In this document: in pieces, positions 1-7,520 of the stretch
Position numbering within the stretch: the stretch's first letter is position 1
How the letters are laid out: the number at the start of each line of letters is the position of its first letter
From: Chloroflexota bacterium
Lineage (GTDB): Bacteria > Chloroflexota > Dehalococcoidia > Lucifugimonadales > JACPCL1
Reading direction: 5' to 3'
Length of the DNA: 41,221 nucleotides
Assembly: GCA_016179765.1 (NCBI GenBank)
Contig: JACPCL010000008.1
Location: 1-41,221 of the forward strand
Position numbers and translations under genes: made by a program
Notes under the pieces: generated by a model
The model's input: the letters and a program-made list of their open reading frames with translations, nothing else
Databases searched by the model: none
Told to the model about the DNA's origin: nothing

Positions 1-70
1 CCGCGCATACCATACTCCTCGTGCAAGCTGCCCCTATTATCCCTCACCTCCCCCTTCTCTTATCCCTTTT

Positions 71-832
71 TTACCCCGACTTTTTCATCACCCTGCTAAA
101 GCTACCTAAATTCATAAGAACACCGTCCACATGATTCGCAAAACCCGATCCACCCGGAGATACCTCTATGGATAACACCGGCGGTTCCGTAATCGCCATC
201 TGGCCATAAAGTTTCGGAAGACATGCTAGATGAGTTTGCAACTTCATTTTGTCATCTAGCTTGTGCATAATACGAACGTTCGAAACCTTGATGGCGGCGT
301 ACGCTTCGTTGCCGAACATATACCCAAGTGACGAGCCAGGCGGGACAAATCTGTCCCATCTGTTCGCCGAAAGGGTATCGTAGGTACGACTCTTGATATA
401 AAACCCGCCTGCGTCGTAGGCCGTCCAGTCAAACGATACCGCTATTGTGTTAGTCAAACGGCTAGTAATAATCCAGTAGTTCCAATTGGAGAACCTCCTC
501 CAAGATAGCGTGATGTTCGCATTCAGGTTAGCCTCATCGCCCTCAATCAATAACACGGGCGGCTGAGGAGTCGGTGCGGCAGTTTGTACAAATGTGCTGG
601 AAGGAGTGGGGTTTCCTGTGGGAACCAAGCTTGAGGATGGCATAGGGGTGGGGGTAGACGTTGGCGTCGGACTAGGTGTTCTTGTCGCTGTCGGCGCTAG
701 TGTAGGAGAAAGCGTAACTGTAGCTGTTGGTGCTGGTGTGCCTGTGGATATAGAGGCAACGCAGCCAGCAAAGCCGATGAATAAACACGCTAGGACAGCT
801 TGGGCAGACCATCTAAGTCCGTGATGATGCAT
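71..832 (-). CDS. Secreted lipoprotein with Pro/Thr-rich linker, unknown function
   Basis: A predicted exported lipoprotein of 253 residues from the ATG at 832; a TTG two codons upstream is possible. The N-terminus has a hydrophobic segment ending in a lipobox-like FAGC, so the mature protein should start at the Cys near residue 24 and be anchored to the outer face of the membrane. Residues of about 30 to 95 form a low-complexity Thr/Pro/Ser linker. A globular domain of about 150 residues follows, rich in Trp, Tyr and beta-type segments (SWRRFSNWNYWIITSRL). I do not recognise this domain. An AGG lies about 7 bases before the ATG. It is the last minus-strand gene of the dapF side of the window, and no clear terminator follows. 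Two-part lipoproteins of this design are frequent in Chloroflexota. Confidence 0.75.
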   Translation of the reverse strand: MHHHGLRWSAQAVLACLFIGFAGCVASISTGTPAPTATVTLSPTLAPTATRTPSPTPTSTPTPMPSSSLVPTGNPTPSSTFVQTAAPTPQPPVLLIEGDEANLNANITLSWRRFSNWNYWIITSRLTNTIAVSFDWTAYDAGGFYIKSRTYDTLSANRWDRFVPPGSSLGYMFGNEAYAAIKVSNVRIMHKLDDKMKLQTHLACLPKLYGQMAITEPPVLSIEVSPGGSGFANHVDGVLMNLGSFSRVMKKSG

Positions 833-862
833 TCGCAACCTACCCTGGGGGCTGCAAGATTA

Positions 863-1123
863 TTATGCTTCAACTACAGTTTCACCACAGCACGGGCACG
901 TCCCGGATTTGAGTTTTTGAACGCTCAATGGTGAAATTGCATTCCGTGGTGGCTCTATTGCCATCCGCACCTGCTCGTACTCACTTTCCTGTAGCGGTTG
1001 GCCAGGGTTACCTTTGACAATCCATCCGCCAATGTTGGCAAATGAATGCCTATTCCCAATCCACGTCTTGTCTAGAGTCTTTTTATCTCTTACGGGCGTA
1101 TTGTCTGGTTCTTTGGCTTGCAT
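863..1123 (-). CDS. Small protein with C-terminal Cys knuckle, unknown function
   Basis: An 86-residue open frame starting at the ATG at 1123, with GGGAGG six bases upstream, which supports translation. The only recognisable element is the C-terminal CPCC (GTCPCCGETVVEA), half of a zinc-ribbon. With only one CxxC-like unit it may bind metal as a dimer or not at all. It lies 30 bases upstream of the lipoprotein gene on the same strand. The sequence just before both starts is similar (AGGTTGCG followed by a or c and ATG), which may reflect a shared leader. No domain family is recognised and it may be lineage-specific. Confidence 0.5.
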   Translation of the reverse strand: MQAKEPDNTPVRDKKTLDKTWIGNRHSFANIGGWIVKGNPGQPLQESEYEQVRMAIEPPRNAISPLSVQKLKSGTCPCCGETVVEA

Positions 1124-1158
1124 GCGCAACCTCCCAAAGTGGTAAATTGAGAACTAGT

Positions 1159-1228
1159 TTACCCTCGCCACTCCCCCTCAAAGACCTCTTCTACGGGGCC
1201 TTCCATGATGACGGGACCGTGGCCGGGC
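1159..1228 (-). pseudogene. Second copy of the dapF 3' end (22 codons plus stop)
   Basis: These 70 bases repeat the last 22 codons and stop of dapF (1278-1347) and encode the same peptide, from PGHGPVIMEG through EEVFEGEWRG. The two copies differ at six positions and all six are synonymous. The copy has no start of its own and lies just beyond a palindromic element that begins at 1232. It is most simply the original 3' end of a dapF gene, left behind when the present dapF tail arrived with the palindrome. Confidence 0.85.
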
Positions 1229-1231
1229 ACG

Positions 1232-1279
1232 AACCTAACCCCCTGGCCCCCTTCCCTAGTAAGGAAGGGGGAATAGGTT
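1232..1279. repeat. REP-like nested palindrome at the dapF 3' end
   Basis: A perfect inner inverted repeat, CCCCCTTCC (1247-1255) and GGAAGGGGG (1263-1271) around a 7-base loop, is nested in an outer pair AACCTA (1232-1237) and TAGGTT (1274-1279). The dapF stop codon at 1278-1280 overlaps its edge. A related element with the same CCTAACCCCCT start and CCCCCTTCCC stem lies at 3270-3310. The pair looks like a dispersed palindromic repeat family. The hairpin could also act as a terminator for dapF. Confidence 0.75.
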
Positions 1280-2177
1280 ACCCCCGCCATTCTCCCTCAA
1301 AGACCTCTTCCACGGGGCCTTCCATGATGACGGGGCCGTGGCCAGGCCAGGTGATGGTCAGGACGCCGCCGGGCATCTGCAACTGGACCGTATCGTCCGT
1401 GAGGCCCAGGAGGCGGGCGACGGCCTGGATGGCGCAGGCGCCGGTGCCGCAGGCGAGGGTGATGCCCGCGCCACGCTCCCAGGTGCGGGCCTTCAGCCTG
1501 TCCCGGCCCAGAAGGTTGACGACGTGGAAGTTCACGCGCCTGGGGAAGATGGGGTGGTGTTCCACCTTCGGGCCAATCGTTTCCAGCGGGACGCTATCCA
1601 CAGGCTCGTCTATGAAGGCGACGGCATGGGGGTTGCCCATGGAGACGCCGATGATGGCGAAGGTGCGGCCGTCCACGGTGATGGGGTAGCCGGCCACCAG
1701 ACTTTCAGTATGCATTGACTTTATGTCAAGTTGCGAAGGCTTGAGGCAGAAGCCCTTCTCGCCTGGCGGGATTGCCACGGGGATGTCCTCGGCGCGGAAG
1801 CGTGGCTCGCCCATGGACACGCGGGCGCGGTGCACCTTGCCATTGGCGGCGATGGGCGTGACGTCCAGCACGCCGTTGCCGGTCTCTACCTTGAGCGCGC
1901 CTTCTTTGGCGACGATGCGCCGCTCTATGACATACTTGGCGAAGCAGCGGATGCCGTTGCCACACATCTCCGCCTCGGAGCCGTCGGGGTTGAACATGCG
2001 CATACGGATGTCGGCCAGCTCGGATGGGACGACCAGCAGCAGGCCGTCGGCGCCGACGCCGTAGTGGCGGTCGCACATCTTGCGGGCGAGCTCGGCCCAG
2101 TCGTGTTGTTGGCCGCGGGCGTCCAGGACGACGTAGTCGTTGCCCGCGCCGTGCATTTTGGAGAAGCGTATGCTCAT
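1278..2177 (-). CDS. dapF: Diaminopimelate epimerase
   Basis: Cytosolic, cofactor-free enzyme converting LL- to meso-diaminopimelate, the last step before lysine and the source of the peptidoglycan cross-link residue where that polymer is made. The 299-residue protein begins MSIRFSKMHGAGNDYVVLD. The two catalytic cysteines are Cys72 in MCGNGIRC and Cys243 in LACGTGAC. GNPHAV (about 181-186) and WERGAG (about 233-238) are also family motifs. The open frame extends 30 codons upstream, but that part is translated repeat sequence (2201-2267), so the ATG at 2177 is preferred; an ATG at 2189 is possible. No strong Shine-Dalgarno is visible. It follows tpiA and miaA on the same strand, while the other lysine genes of the window lie 20 kb away. 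Its last 22 codons are duplicated downstream. Confidence 0.96.
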   Translation of the reverse strand: MSIRFSKMHGAGNDYVVLDARGQQHDWAELARKMCDRHYGVGADGLLLVVPSELADIRMRMFNPDGSEAEMCGNGIRCFAKYVIERRIVAKEGALKVETGNGVLDVTPIAANGKVHRARVSMGEPRFRAEDIPVAIPPGEKGFCLKPSQLDIKSMHTESLVAGYPITVDGRTFAIIGVSMGNPHAVAFIDEPVDSVPLETIGPKVEHHPIFPRRVNFHVVNLLGRDRLKARTWERGAGITLACGTGACAIQAVARLLGLTDDTVQLQMPGGVLTITWPGHGPVIMEGPVEEVFEGEWRG

Positions 2178-2200
2178 CGTGGTTCGCATTCTAGCACAAT

Positions 2201-2347
2201 TGTCATTCTGAACGAGTCCCGATGTAATGGGGACATCGTGAAGAATCTCTCTGCTCTGCTGTTTCACCGTAGGCCTGTTGCAAGAGGCCTTTCACTATGA
2301 GGGCTGACCAGGAGAGATTCTTCGTCGCTTCGCTCCTCAGAATGACA
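2201..2347. mobile_element. MITE-like palindromic element between miaA and dapF
   Basis: A 147-base element with perfect 10-base terminal inverted repeats, TGTCATTCTG (2201-2210) and CAGAATGACA (2338-2347). A second inverted pair lies inside: GAAGAATCTCTC (2240-2251) and GAGAGATTCTTC (2312-2323). A smaller hairpin CGATGT/ACATCG occurs near 2220-2239. No coding capacity is seen. Repeats with TGTCATTCTG ends and GAAGAATCT arms recur in many bacterial genomes as non-autonomous palindromes. It occupies the whole miaA-dapF gap and its left-reading end encodes the last residues and stop codon of MiaA. Confidence 0.8.
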
Positions 2348-3266
2348 AGAAGCCCTCCACTAGCTTCGCAGCCTCTTCTACCGCCTTCGCCGGCTCCGAT
2401 GCGTCCAGCCAATGGATGCGCGGGTCCTTCAGGCGGAACCAGGCGTACTGGTGGCGCGCAAATCTATGGGACGCAGTTTTTATGTTTCGGGTTGCATCGC
2501 CTAGGCTCATCTCACCTTTGATGTACGCCGCCAGCTCCCAATAGCCCACACTGGCCATGGAGGGATGCTCAGGCGTGACCCCCTGCCCTAGCAGACGTCG
2601 CACCTCGTCGGCCCAGCCCGCCGCCAGCATGGCGTCCACCCTCTGGTCAATACGCCGGTACAGCGCCGCCCTGGGCATGGTCAGGCCAAGGACCAAGGCG
2701 TCATACTGCTCTTCGCCACGAGCGCGGAGCTGCGACCACGGGACGCCCGTGGCGCGATGCACCTCCAGGGCGCGGATGACCCGACGGGGATTGCGCGTGT
2801 CTACGATAGCGAGGGCTTGGGGGTCAGCCTGGGCCAATCGCTGTACCAGAGTCTCCCGCCCCTGCTCCCGAGCCAGCGCCTCCATCTCCGCTCGGAAGGC
2901 AGGGTCCGGCGGCACCGGCGGCACACGCCAGCCCTCCAACAGCGCCCACAGGTACTGGCCCGTGCCGCCCACCAGCAGGGGCAGCTTGCCCCGGGCGGCG
3001 ATGTCCTGGATGGCGGCGTGGGCCAGGTCCAGGAACAGGGCCAGGCTGAAGTCGTCTGTTGGCTCCACCACGTCCACCAGGTGGTGCCGCACGAGGGCGC
3101 GCTCCTGGGGGGTGGCCTTGGCCGTGCCGATGTCCATGCCGCGGTACACCTGCCGGCTGTCCACGCTGATGACTTCCACGGGAAGGCGGCGCGCCAACTC
3201 ACCGGCCAGCGCCGTCTTGCCCACAGCCGTGGGACCGACTATGGCGACCACCTTCTGCTTGCTCAT
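2337..3266 (-). CDS. miaA: tRNA dimethylallyltransferase
   Basis: Transfers the dimethylallyl group to A37 of tRNAs that read UNN codons. The 309-residue protein carries the P-loop GPTAVGKT (residues 11-18), then DSRQVYRGMDIGTAKAT with the substrate-binding Asp, the HHLVDVVEP segment, and GGTGQYLWALLEGW, all typical of MiaA. Length is normal for the family. The ATG at 3266 directly precedes the P-loop strand. The C-terminal residues and TGA come from the end of the palindromic element at 2201-2347, so the original C-terminus was probably replaced when the element inserted. It lies downstream of tpiA on the same strand with a REP-like hairpin between them. Confidence 0.95.
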   Translation of the reverse strand: MSKQKVVAIVGPTAVGKTALAGELARRLPVEVISVDSRQVYRGMDIGTAKATPQERALVRHHLVDVVEPTDDFSLALFLDLAHAAIQDIAARGKLPLLVGGTGQYLWALLEGWRVPPVPPDPAFRAEMEALAREQGRETLVQRLAQADPQALAIVDTRNPRRVIRALEVHRATGVPWSQLRARGEEQYDALVLGLTMPRAALYRRIDQRVDAMLAAGWADEVRRLLGQGVTPEHPSMASVGYWELAAYIKGEMSLGDATRNIKTASHRFARHQYAWFRLKDPRIHWLDASEPAKAVEEAAKLVEGFLSF

Positions 3267-3269
3267 AGA

Positions 3270-3310
3270 CCTAACCCCCTGTGTCCCCCTTCCCGACGCG
3301 GGAAGGGGGG
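3270..3310. repeat. REP-like palindrome between tpiA and miaA
   Basis: Perfect 10-base inverted repeat CCCCCTTCCC (3285-3294) and GGGAAGGGGG (3300-3309) around the loop GACGC, preceded by CCTAACCCCCT. It shares this layout and the flanking bases with the element at 1232-1279. It sits a few bases upstream of the miaA start, so in the tpiA-miaA transcript it forms a hairpin close to the miaA ribosome site. A T6 run on the minus strand near 3341-3346, between tpiA and this element, might contribute to a weak terminator. Confidence 0.7.
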
Positions 3311-3372
3311 GTATTCAGAAGCGTTTGGTCAAAGAGCATCAAAAAAGGGGCTCCGAGGCATGATGGGCAAGC

Positions 3373-4131
<759 letters not shown>

Positions 4132-4143
4132 GGGAGAGGCTCT

Positions 4144-4172
4144 TTCACATCAACACGACGTTACTGTAGTAT
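4144..4172 (+). promoter_or_regulatory. Candidate sigma-70 promoter of the HEPN module
   Basis: TTCACA (4144-4149), a 17-base spacer, then TAGTAT (4167-4172), 38 bases before the HEPN start. A short dyad CTGTA/TACAG spans the -10 region and could be an operator for autoregulation. Confidence 0.45.
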
Positions 4173-4209
4173 AGTACAGGATCAGAGAGTCCGCTGAGAG
4201 CTAGCCTTC

Positions 4210-4608
4210 ATGCCAACCGTGCAACAACTGAGAGGACTGGCTCAAGCTCGTCTCAGGGATGCTGAAATCTTATTTGATAATGGCCGATATGATGGAGCTG
4301 TGTACCTTGGTGGGTATGCCATAGAGTTGCTATTGAAGGCCCGAATATGTGTAAGAAATCGTTGGAAGCAATTCCCAGAAAGGAGCGCCGAGTTTGATTC
4401 AACCAACGAAAGATACCGCACGCACGATTTGAGCGTTCTTCTGCGAGGTTCTGGTCGCGAGAATAGGATTAGGGCACGGTGTCTTCCCGAATGGTATTTG
4501 GTGTCAAGATGGAACCCGGAGCAACGATACGATCCATCAAGCCATGTAAGTCGACGAGAGGCAAACGAAGCGCTAAGTGCCATCAAGACACTGAAAGGAC
4601 AGCTATGA
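4210..4608 (+). CDS. HEPN-domain protein
   Basis: A 132-residue, mostly helical protein. The N-terminal part (LAQARLRDAEILFDNGRYDG followed by AVYLGGYAIELLLKARI) matches the HEPN four-helix fold, where such proteins act as RNases in toxin-antitoxin and defence systems or as partners of minimal nucleotidyltransferases. A conserved YRTHDL segment follows at about residues 72-77. A strict Rx4-6H RNase motif is not clear, so the activity is open. The stop codon overlaps the next gene's ATG as ATGA, indicating translational coupling. Base composition is visibly lower in GC than tpiA and apgM on either side, which suggests acquisition. No good Shine-Dalgarno is seen before the ATG. Confidence 0.8.
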   Translation: MPTVQQLRGLAQARLRDAEILFDNGRYDGAVYLGGYAIELLLKARICVRNRWKQFPERSAEFDSTNERYRTHDLSVLLRGSGRENRIRARCLPEWYLVSRWNPEQRYDPSSHVSRREANEALSAIKTLKGQL

Positions 4609-4991
4609 AGCAACTAATACATAGGCTTGTTGTTATTGAGAACAACCTAGCCAAAGAAAAAGGTCCTTTTTGGCTTTTTGCTCTTGTCTTGCCCAAGAGC
4701 TCACAGACAGGTTGGGATTTAATAGTTGCTGCTCCTTGGCTGGACTCTGGAATAGTCGGGTTGGAGTATGTTACCAACTTACTGAAGAGCCGTTTGACTG
4801 ACAAAGAGTTTCGTCAAATCGCAAGAGTGATTATTTATGACAAGTTTAGCGCGACCTTGAAAAGAGCCTTCCGGGAAGTCCCGAAGCAAGACGGGGCCCA
4901 GGAGTTGCGTGATACGACCTTTCTAGGCCTCCCTGTGACGCAGGGATACGTCATTGCTGTTGGTGAGCTAGAACAAGCGGCTGCCAGGTAA
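4605..4991 (+). CDS. Partner protein of the HEPN gene, unknown function
   Basis: A 128-residue protein beginning at the ATG that overlaps the HEPN stop codon. Longer frames that start upstream run through the HEPN gene and are not believed. The first half has an alternating pattern (FWLFALVLPKSSQ, then GWDLIVAAPWLDS), and the rest is alpha/beta with no obvious catalytic signature. The position mirrors HEPN/MNT-type modules, but the GSxARG and DxD signatures of MNT nucleotidyltransferases are absent. It is either a degenerate nucleotidyltransferase-like antitoxin or a different partner family. It has the same lower GC as its neighbour. Function is inferred only from coupling. Confidence 0.75.
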   Translation: MKQLIHRLVVIENNLAKEKGPFWLFALVLPKSSQTGWDLIVAAPWLDSGIVGLEYVTNLLKSRLTDKEFRQIARVIIYDKFSATLKRAFREVPKQDGAQELRDTTFLGLPVTQGYVIAVGELEQAAAR

Positions 4992-5007
4992 TCCCCGTCG
5001 CCCTGCC

Positions 5008-6213
5008 CTACGGCCCGTACTTTTGTAGCTTCCCCGCGTGGCTGAGTGCCAGGAGCATCAGATACTTCGCCTCAAAGGTTCCAAGGGAGCCGGCGGCGCA
5101 GGCCCGCTCGTTGAAGGCGGGGGTGCCCTCCCCTTTCGTCAGGCGGGAGCGCAGCAGCACCGGCACCGGCTGCCAGCCGTGGGCCGCCATGATGGAGGGC
5201 GTGGCGTGGTCGCCCGCCACGATGAGCACGTCCGGGTTGAGCTCCAGGATGCGGGGGATGAAGGCGTCCAGCTCCTCTAGCGTCTTGACCTTGGCGGCGA
5301 AGTCCCCGTCTTCGCCGGCGGCGTCGGCGTACTTGTAGTGGAGGTAGAAGAAGTCGTGCTCTTGGTAGTGGCGGTGAAGGGCCTCCACCTCTTCATCAAA
5401 GCTGTGCAGCCCAGGGATGACCCTCATGCCCACGATCTTTGCCAGGCCGCGGTACATGGGGTAGGCGGCGATGGCGGCGGGGTTCAGCTTGTAGGCTTTG
5501 CCAAAGGCCGGAAAGGACGGGAGCTGGGAGAAGCCCCGCAGGAGCACCATGTTGGCGCGCTTCTGGGTGCTCAGCAGCTCCCGCACCTGGGCGATGAACT
5601 GGTTCACGGCGTCCGCCGTCCTGCGCGCCTCGGGCGCCAGGGCGGTGACCGGCATGGGTGCGGCGCCGGTGCGCTGGGGGTCCGTCTCGGAGAGCTTTTC
5701 ACTCAGCCCCTGCCCTCGCAGCACCAGCACGAAGCGGTAGCCCTCCACGTGCAGCACCTCCAGCTCCGCGCCCGGCACCGTGATGGTATTCAGAAGCTCG
5801 GCCAGAGGCCTGGCCTCATCGGACGGGATGCGCCCCGCGCGACGGTCCGTCAGGAGGCCGCTGCCGTCAATGGTGCAGAAGTTGCCGCGGGCGGCCACGC
5901 TGCCCTTGCGCAGGTCAACGTCAATGCCCAGGGCCTCTAGCACGCCACGTCCAATGAAGTACTTGAGGGGGTCGTAGCCGAAGAGGGCCAGGTGGCCCGG
6001 GCCGCTGCCGGGGGCGATGCCGGGCAGCACGGGGACCGTCCTGCCGCCCGCCGACTCCTTTGCAAGCCGGTTGAGGTTGGGGATGTGGGCCGTCTCCAGC
6101 TCCGACTTGCCGGTGTCGGGATGGGGCGCACCGCCCAAGCCGTCCGCCACCAGCATCACGATCTTGGAGGGCGTGGAGTCTACGATGTCCGCCAGGTCTG
6201 GGAAGTCAATCAT
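5008..6213 (-). CDS. apgM: 2,3-bisphosphoglycerate-independent phosphoglycerate mutase, archaeal type
   Basis: Interconverts 3- and 2-phosphoglycerate using two metal ions and a phosphoserine intermediate of the alkaline phosphatase superfamily. The 401-residue protein shows the ApgM pattern: VMLVADGLGG near the start, then ETAHIPNLNRLA, GIAPGSGPGHLALFGYDP and GRGVLEALGI. Near the C-terminus VAGDHATP supplies metal ligands. ApgM-type enzymes are typical of archaea and some bacteria, including Chloroflexota, and are shorter than the bacterial GpmI. AGGAGG lies about 10 bases before the ATG. It follows pgk with a gap of 24 bases, so the two form an operon for consecutive glycolytic steps. Confidence 0.92.
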   Translation of the reverse strand: MIDFPDLADIVDSTPSKIVMLVADGLGGAPHPDTGKSELETAHIPNLNRLAKESAGGRTVPVLPGIAPGSGPGHLALFGYDPLKYFIGRGVLEALGIDVDLRKGSVAARGNFCTIDGSGLLTDRRAGRIPSDEARPLAELLNTITVPGAELEVLHVEGYRFVLVLRGQGLSEKLSETDPQRTGAAPMPVTALAPEARRTADAVNQFIAQVRELLSTQKRANMVLLRGFSQLPSFPAFGKAYKLNPAAIAAYPMYRGLAKIVGMRVIPGLHSFDEEVEALHRHYQEHDFFYLHYKYADAAGEDGDFAAKVKTLEELDAFIPRILELNPDVLIVAGDHATPSIMAAHGWQPVPVLLRSRLTKGEGTPAFNERACAAGSLGTFEAKYLMLLALSHAGKLQKYGP

Positions 6214-6237
6214 CGCCCTTGCTCCTCCTGGACAGAT

Positions 6238-7437
6238 TCAGTCCCCATCCTTGTCCGGCAGGGTAGAGATGCCGGGGAGGTCTCTCCCCTCCAGGAACTC
6301 CAGGGAGGCGCCGCCGCCCATGGAGACGTGGTTCATGGCGTTGGTGAGGCCCAGCTCCTCTACCGCCTCGGCGGTGGACCCGCCGCCGACGACGGTGATG
6401 GCGTTGTTCATGTCGGCCATAGTCTCGGCAATGGCCCGGGTGCCTTGGGAGAAGACCTCCCACTCAAAGACGCCCATCGGCCCGTTCCACACCAAGGTGC
6501 GGCACTCCCGCATCTCGCGGGCAAACAGCCGCGCTGTTTCGGGACCTATGTCCATGATCATCCACCCCGGGGGTACGCGGGCCACATCCATATCCTTATG
6601 AGGGGCGTCGCCGGCAAAGGTTTTGCTAATCACCACGTCCTCGGGGAGAAACAGCTTGACGCTGTTGCTTTGCGCCTTTTTCAAGATATCTTGGGCCACG
6701 CCGATGCTCTCCTCCTCCACCAGAGAGGAGCCTACTTGTAGGCCCTGCGCTTTGAAGAAGGTGGCGGCCATGCCGCCGCCGATGAACAGCCGGTCAACCC
6801 GCTGAACCAGGTTGTGCAGGACGTTGATCTTGTCGCTGATCTTGGCGCCACCCATGATGGCTCCCAGAGGCCGGGCGGGGTTCTCCAGGGTGGCGCCCAG
6901 CATCTTCAGCTCCTTTTCCATCTGCAGCCCGGCGTAGGCGGGGAGGAACCTGGTGATGGCGTTAATGGAGGCGTGGGCGCGGTGGGATGCGCCGAAGGCG
7001 TCATTCACGTAGATGTCCGCCAGAGACGCCAGTGCTTTGGCGAACTCTGGATCGTTTTTCTCCTCTTCTGGGTAAAAGCGAAGGTTCTCTAGCAAAAGCA
7101 CTTCACCGGGTCCCAACTCTTTGACCGCCTGCTGCACCGCAGGGCCAATGCACTCGCGGACGTGAACGATAGGTTCGCCAAGCAATGCCTCAAAGCGATG
7201 GGCCACCGAGTCCAGACGCATGTCCTTGACGACTTTGCCATTGGGCCGCCCGAGGTGGGAACAGACGACCAGGCTGGCCCCCCGCTTCTTCAAATAGCGG
7301 ATGGTGGGCAGGACGGCCTGAATCCGGGTGTCGTCGGCAATGACCGTCGTCTTAGGCACGAAGGGCACGTTGAAGTCCACGCGCAGCAGAACACGCTTGC
7401 CAGAGACCTGGGCGTCTCGCACCGTTTTCTTCTTCAA
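6238..7437 (-). CDS. pgk: Phosphoglycerate kinase
   Basis: Transfers phosphate between 1,3-bisphosphoglycerate and ADP in lower glycolysis. From the TTG at 7437 the protein has 399 residues, the usual size, and begins KKKTVRDAQVSGKRVLLRVD. GGAG lies seven bases before this TTG. The open frame continues 38 codons upstream without homology and is rejected as the start. Family signatures seen are RVDFNVP, CSHLGRPNG, GGAKISDKI and the C-terminal nucleotide-binding GGGSTAEAVEELG. It is encoded just upstream of apgM and downstream of the polyprenyl synthetase gene. Confidence 0.96.
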   Translation of the reverse strand: MKKKTVRDAQVSGKRVLLRVDFNVPFVPKTTVIADDTRIQAVLPTIRYLKKRGASLVVCSHLGRPNGKVVKDMRLDSVAHRFEALLGEPIVHVRECIGPAVQQAVKELGPGEVLLLENLRFYPEEEKNDPEFAKALASLADIYVNDAFGASHRAHASINAITRFLPAYAGLQMEKELKMLGATLENPARPLGAIMGGAKISDKINVLHNLVQRVDRLFIGGGMAATFFKAQGLQVGSSLVEEESIGVAQDILKKAQSNSVKLFLPEDVVISKTFAGDAPHKDMDVARVPPGWMIMDIGPETARLFAREMRECRTLVWNGPMGVFEWEVFSQGTRAIAETMADMNNAITVVGGGSTAEAVEELGLTNAMNHVSMGGGASLEFLEGRDLPGISTLPDKDGD

Positions 7438-7520
7438 AGGAGTGCTCCGTTCCAGTTCAGATTGGCATGGCCACACCCTCAAGGGCCTGGCTTCACGCCG
7501 ACCGATGTGCTCATACACGA

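Noticed and set aside
594-824. Val/Gly-rich 76-codon frame
   Set aside because: It is the reverse reading of the Pro/Thr linker of the lipoprotein and has no own ribosome site.
3330-3372. Intrinsic terminator after tpiA (T6 run on the minus strand)
   Set aside because: The preceding stem is only about four pairs (GGCT/AGCC), too weak to list.
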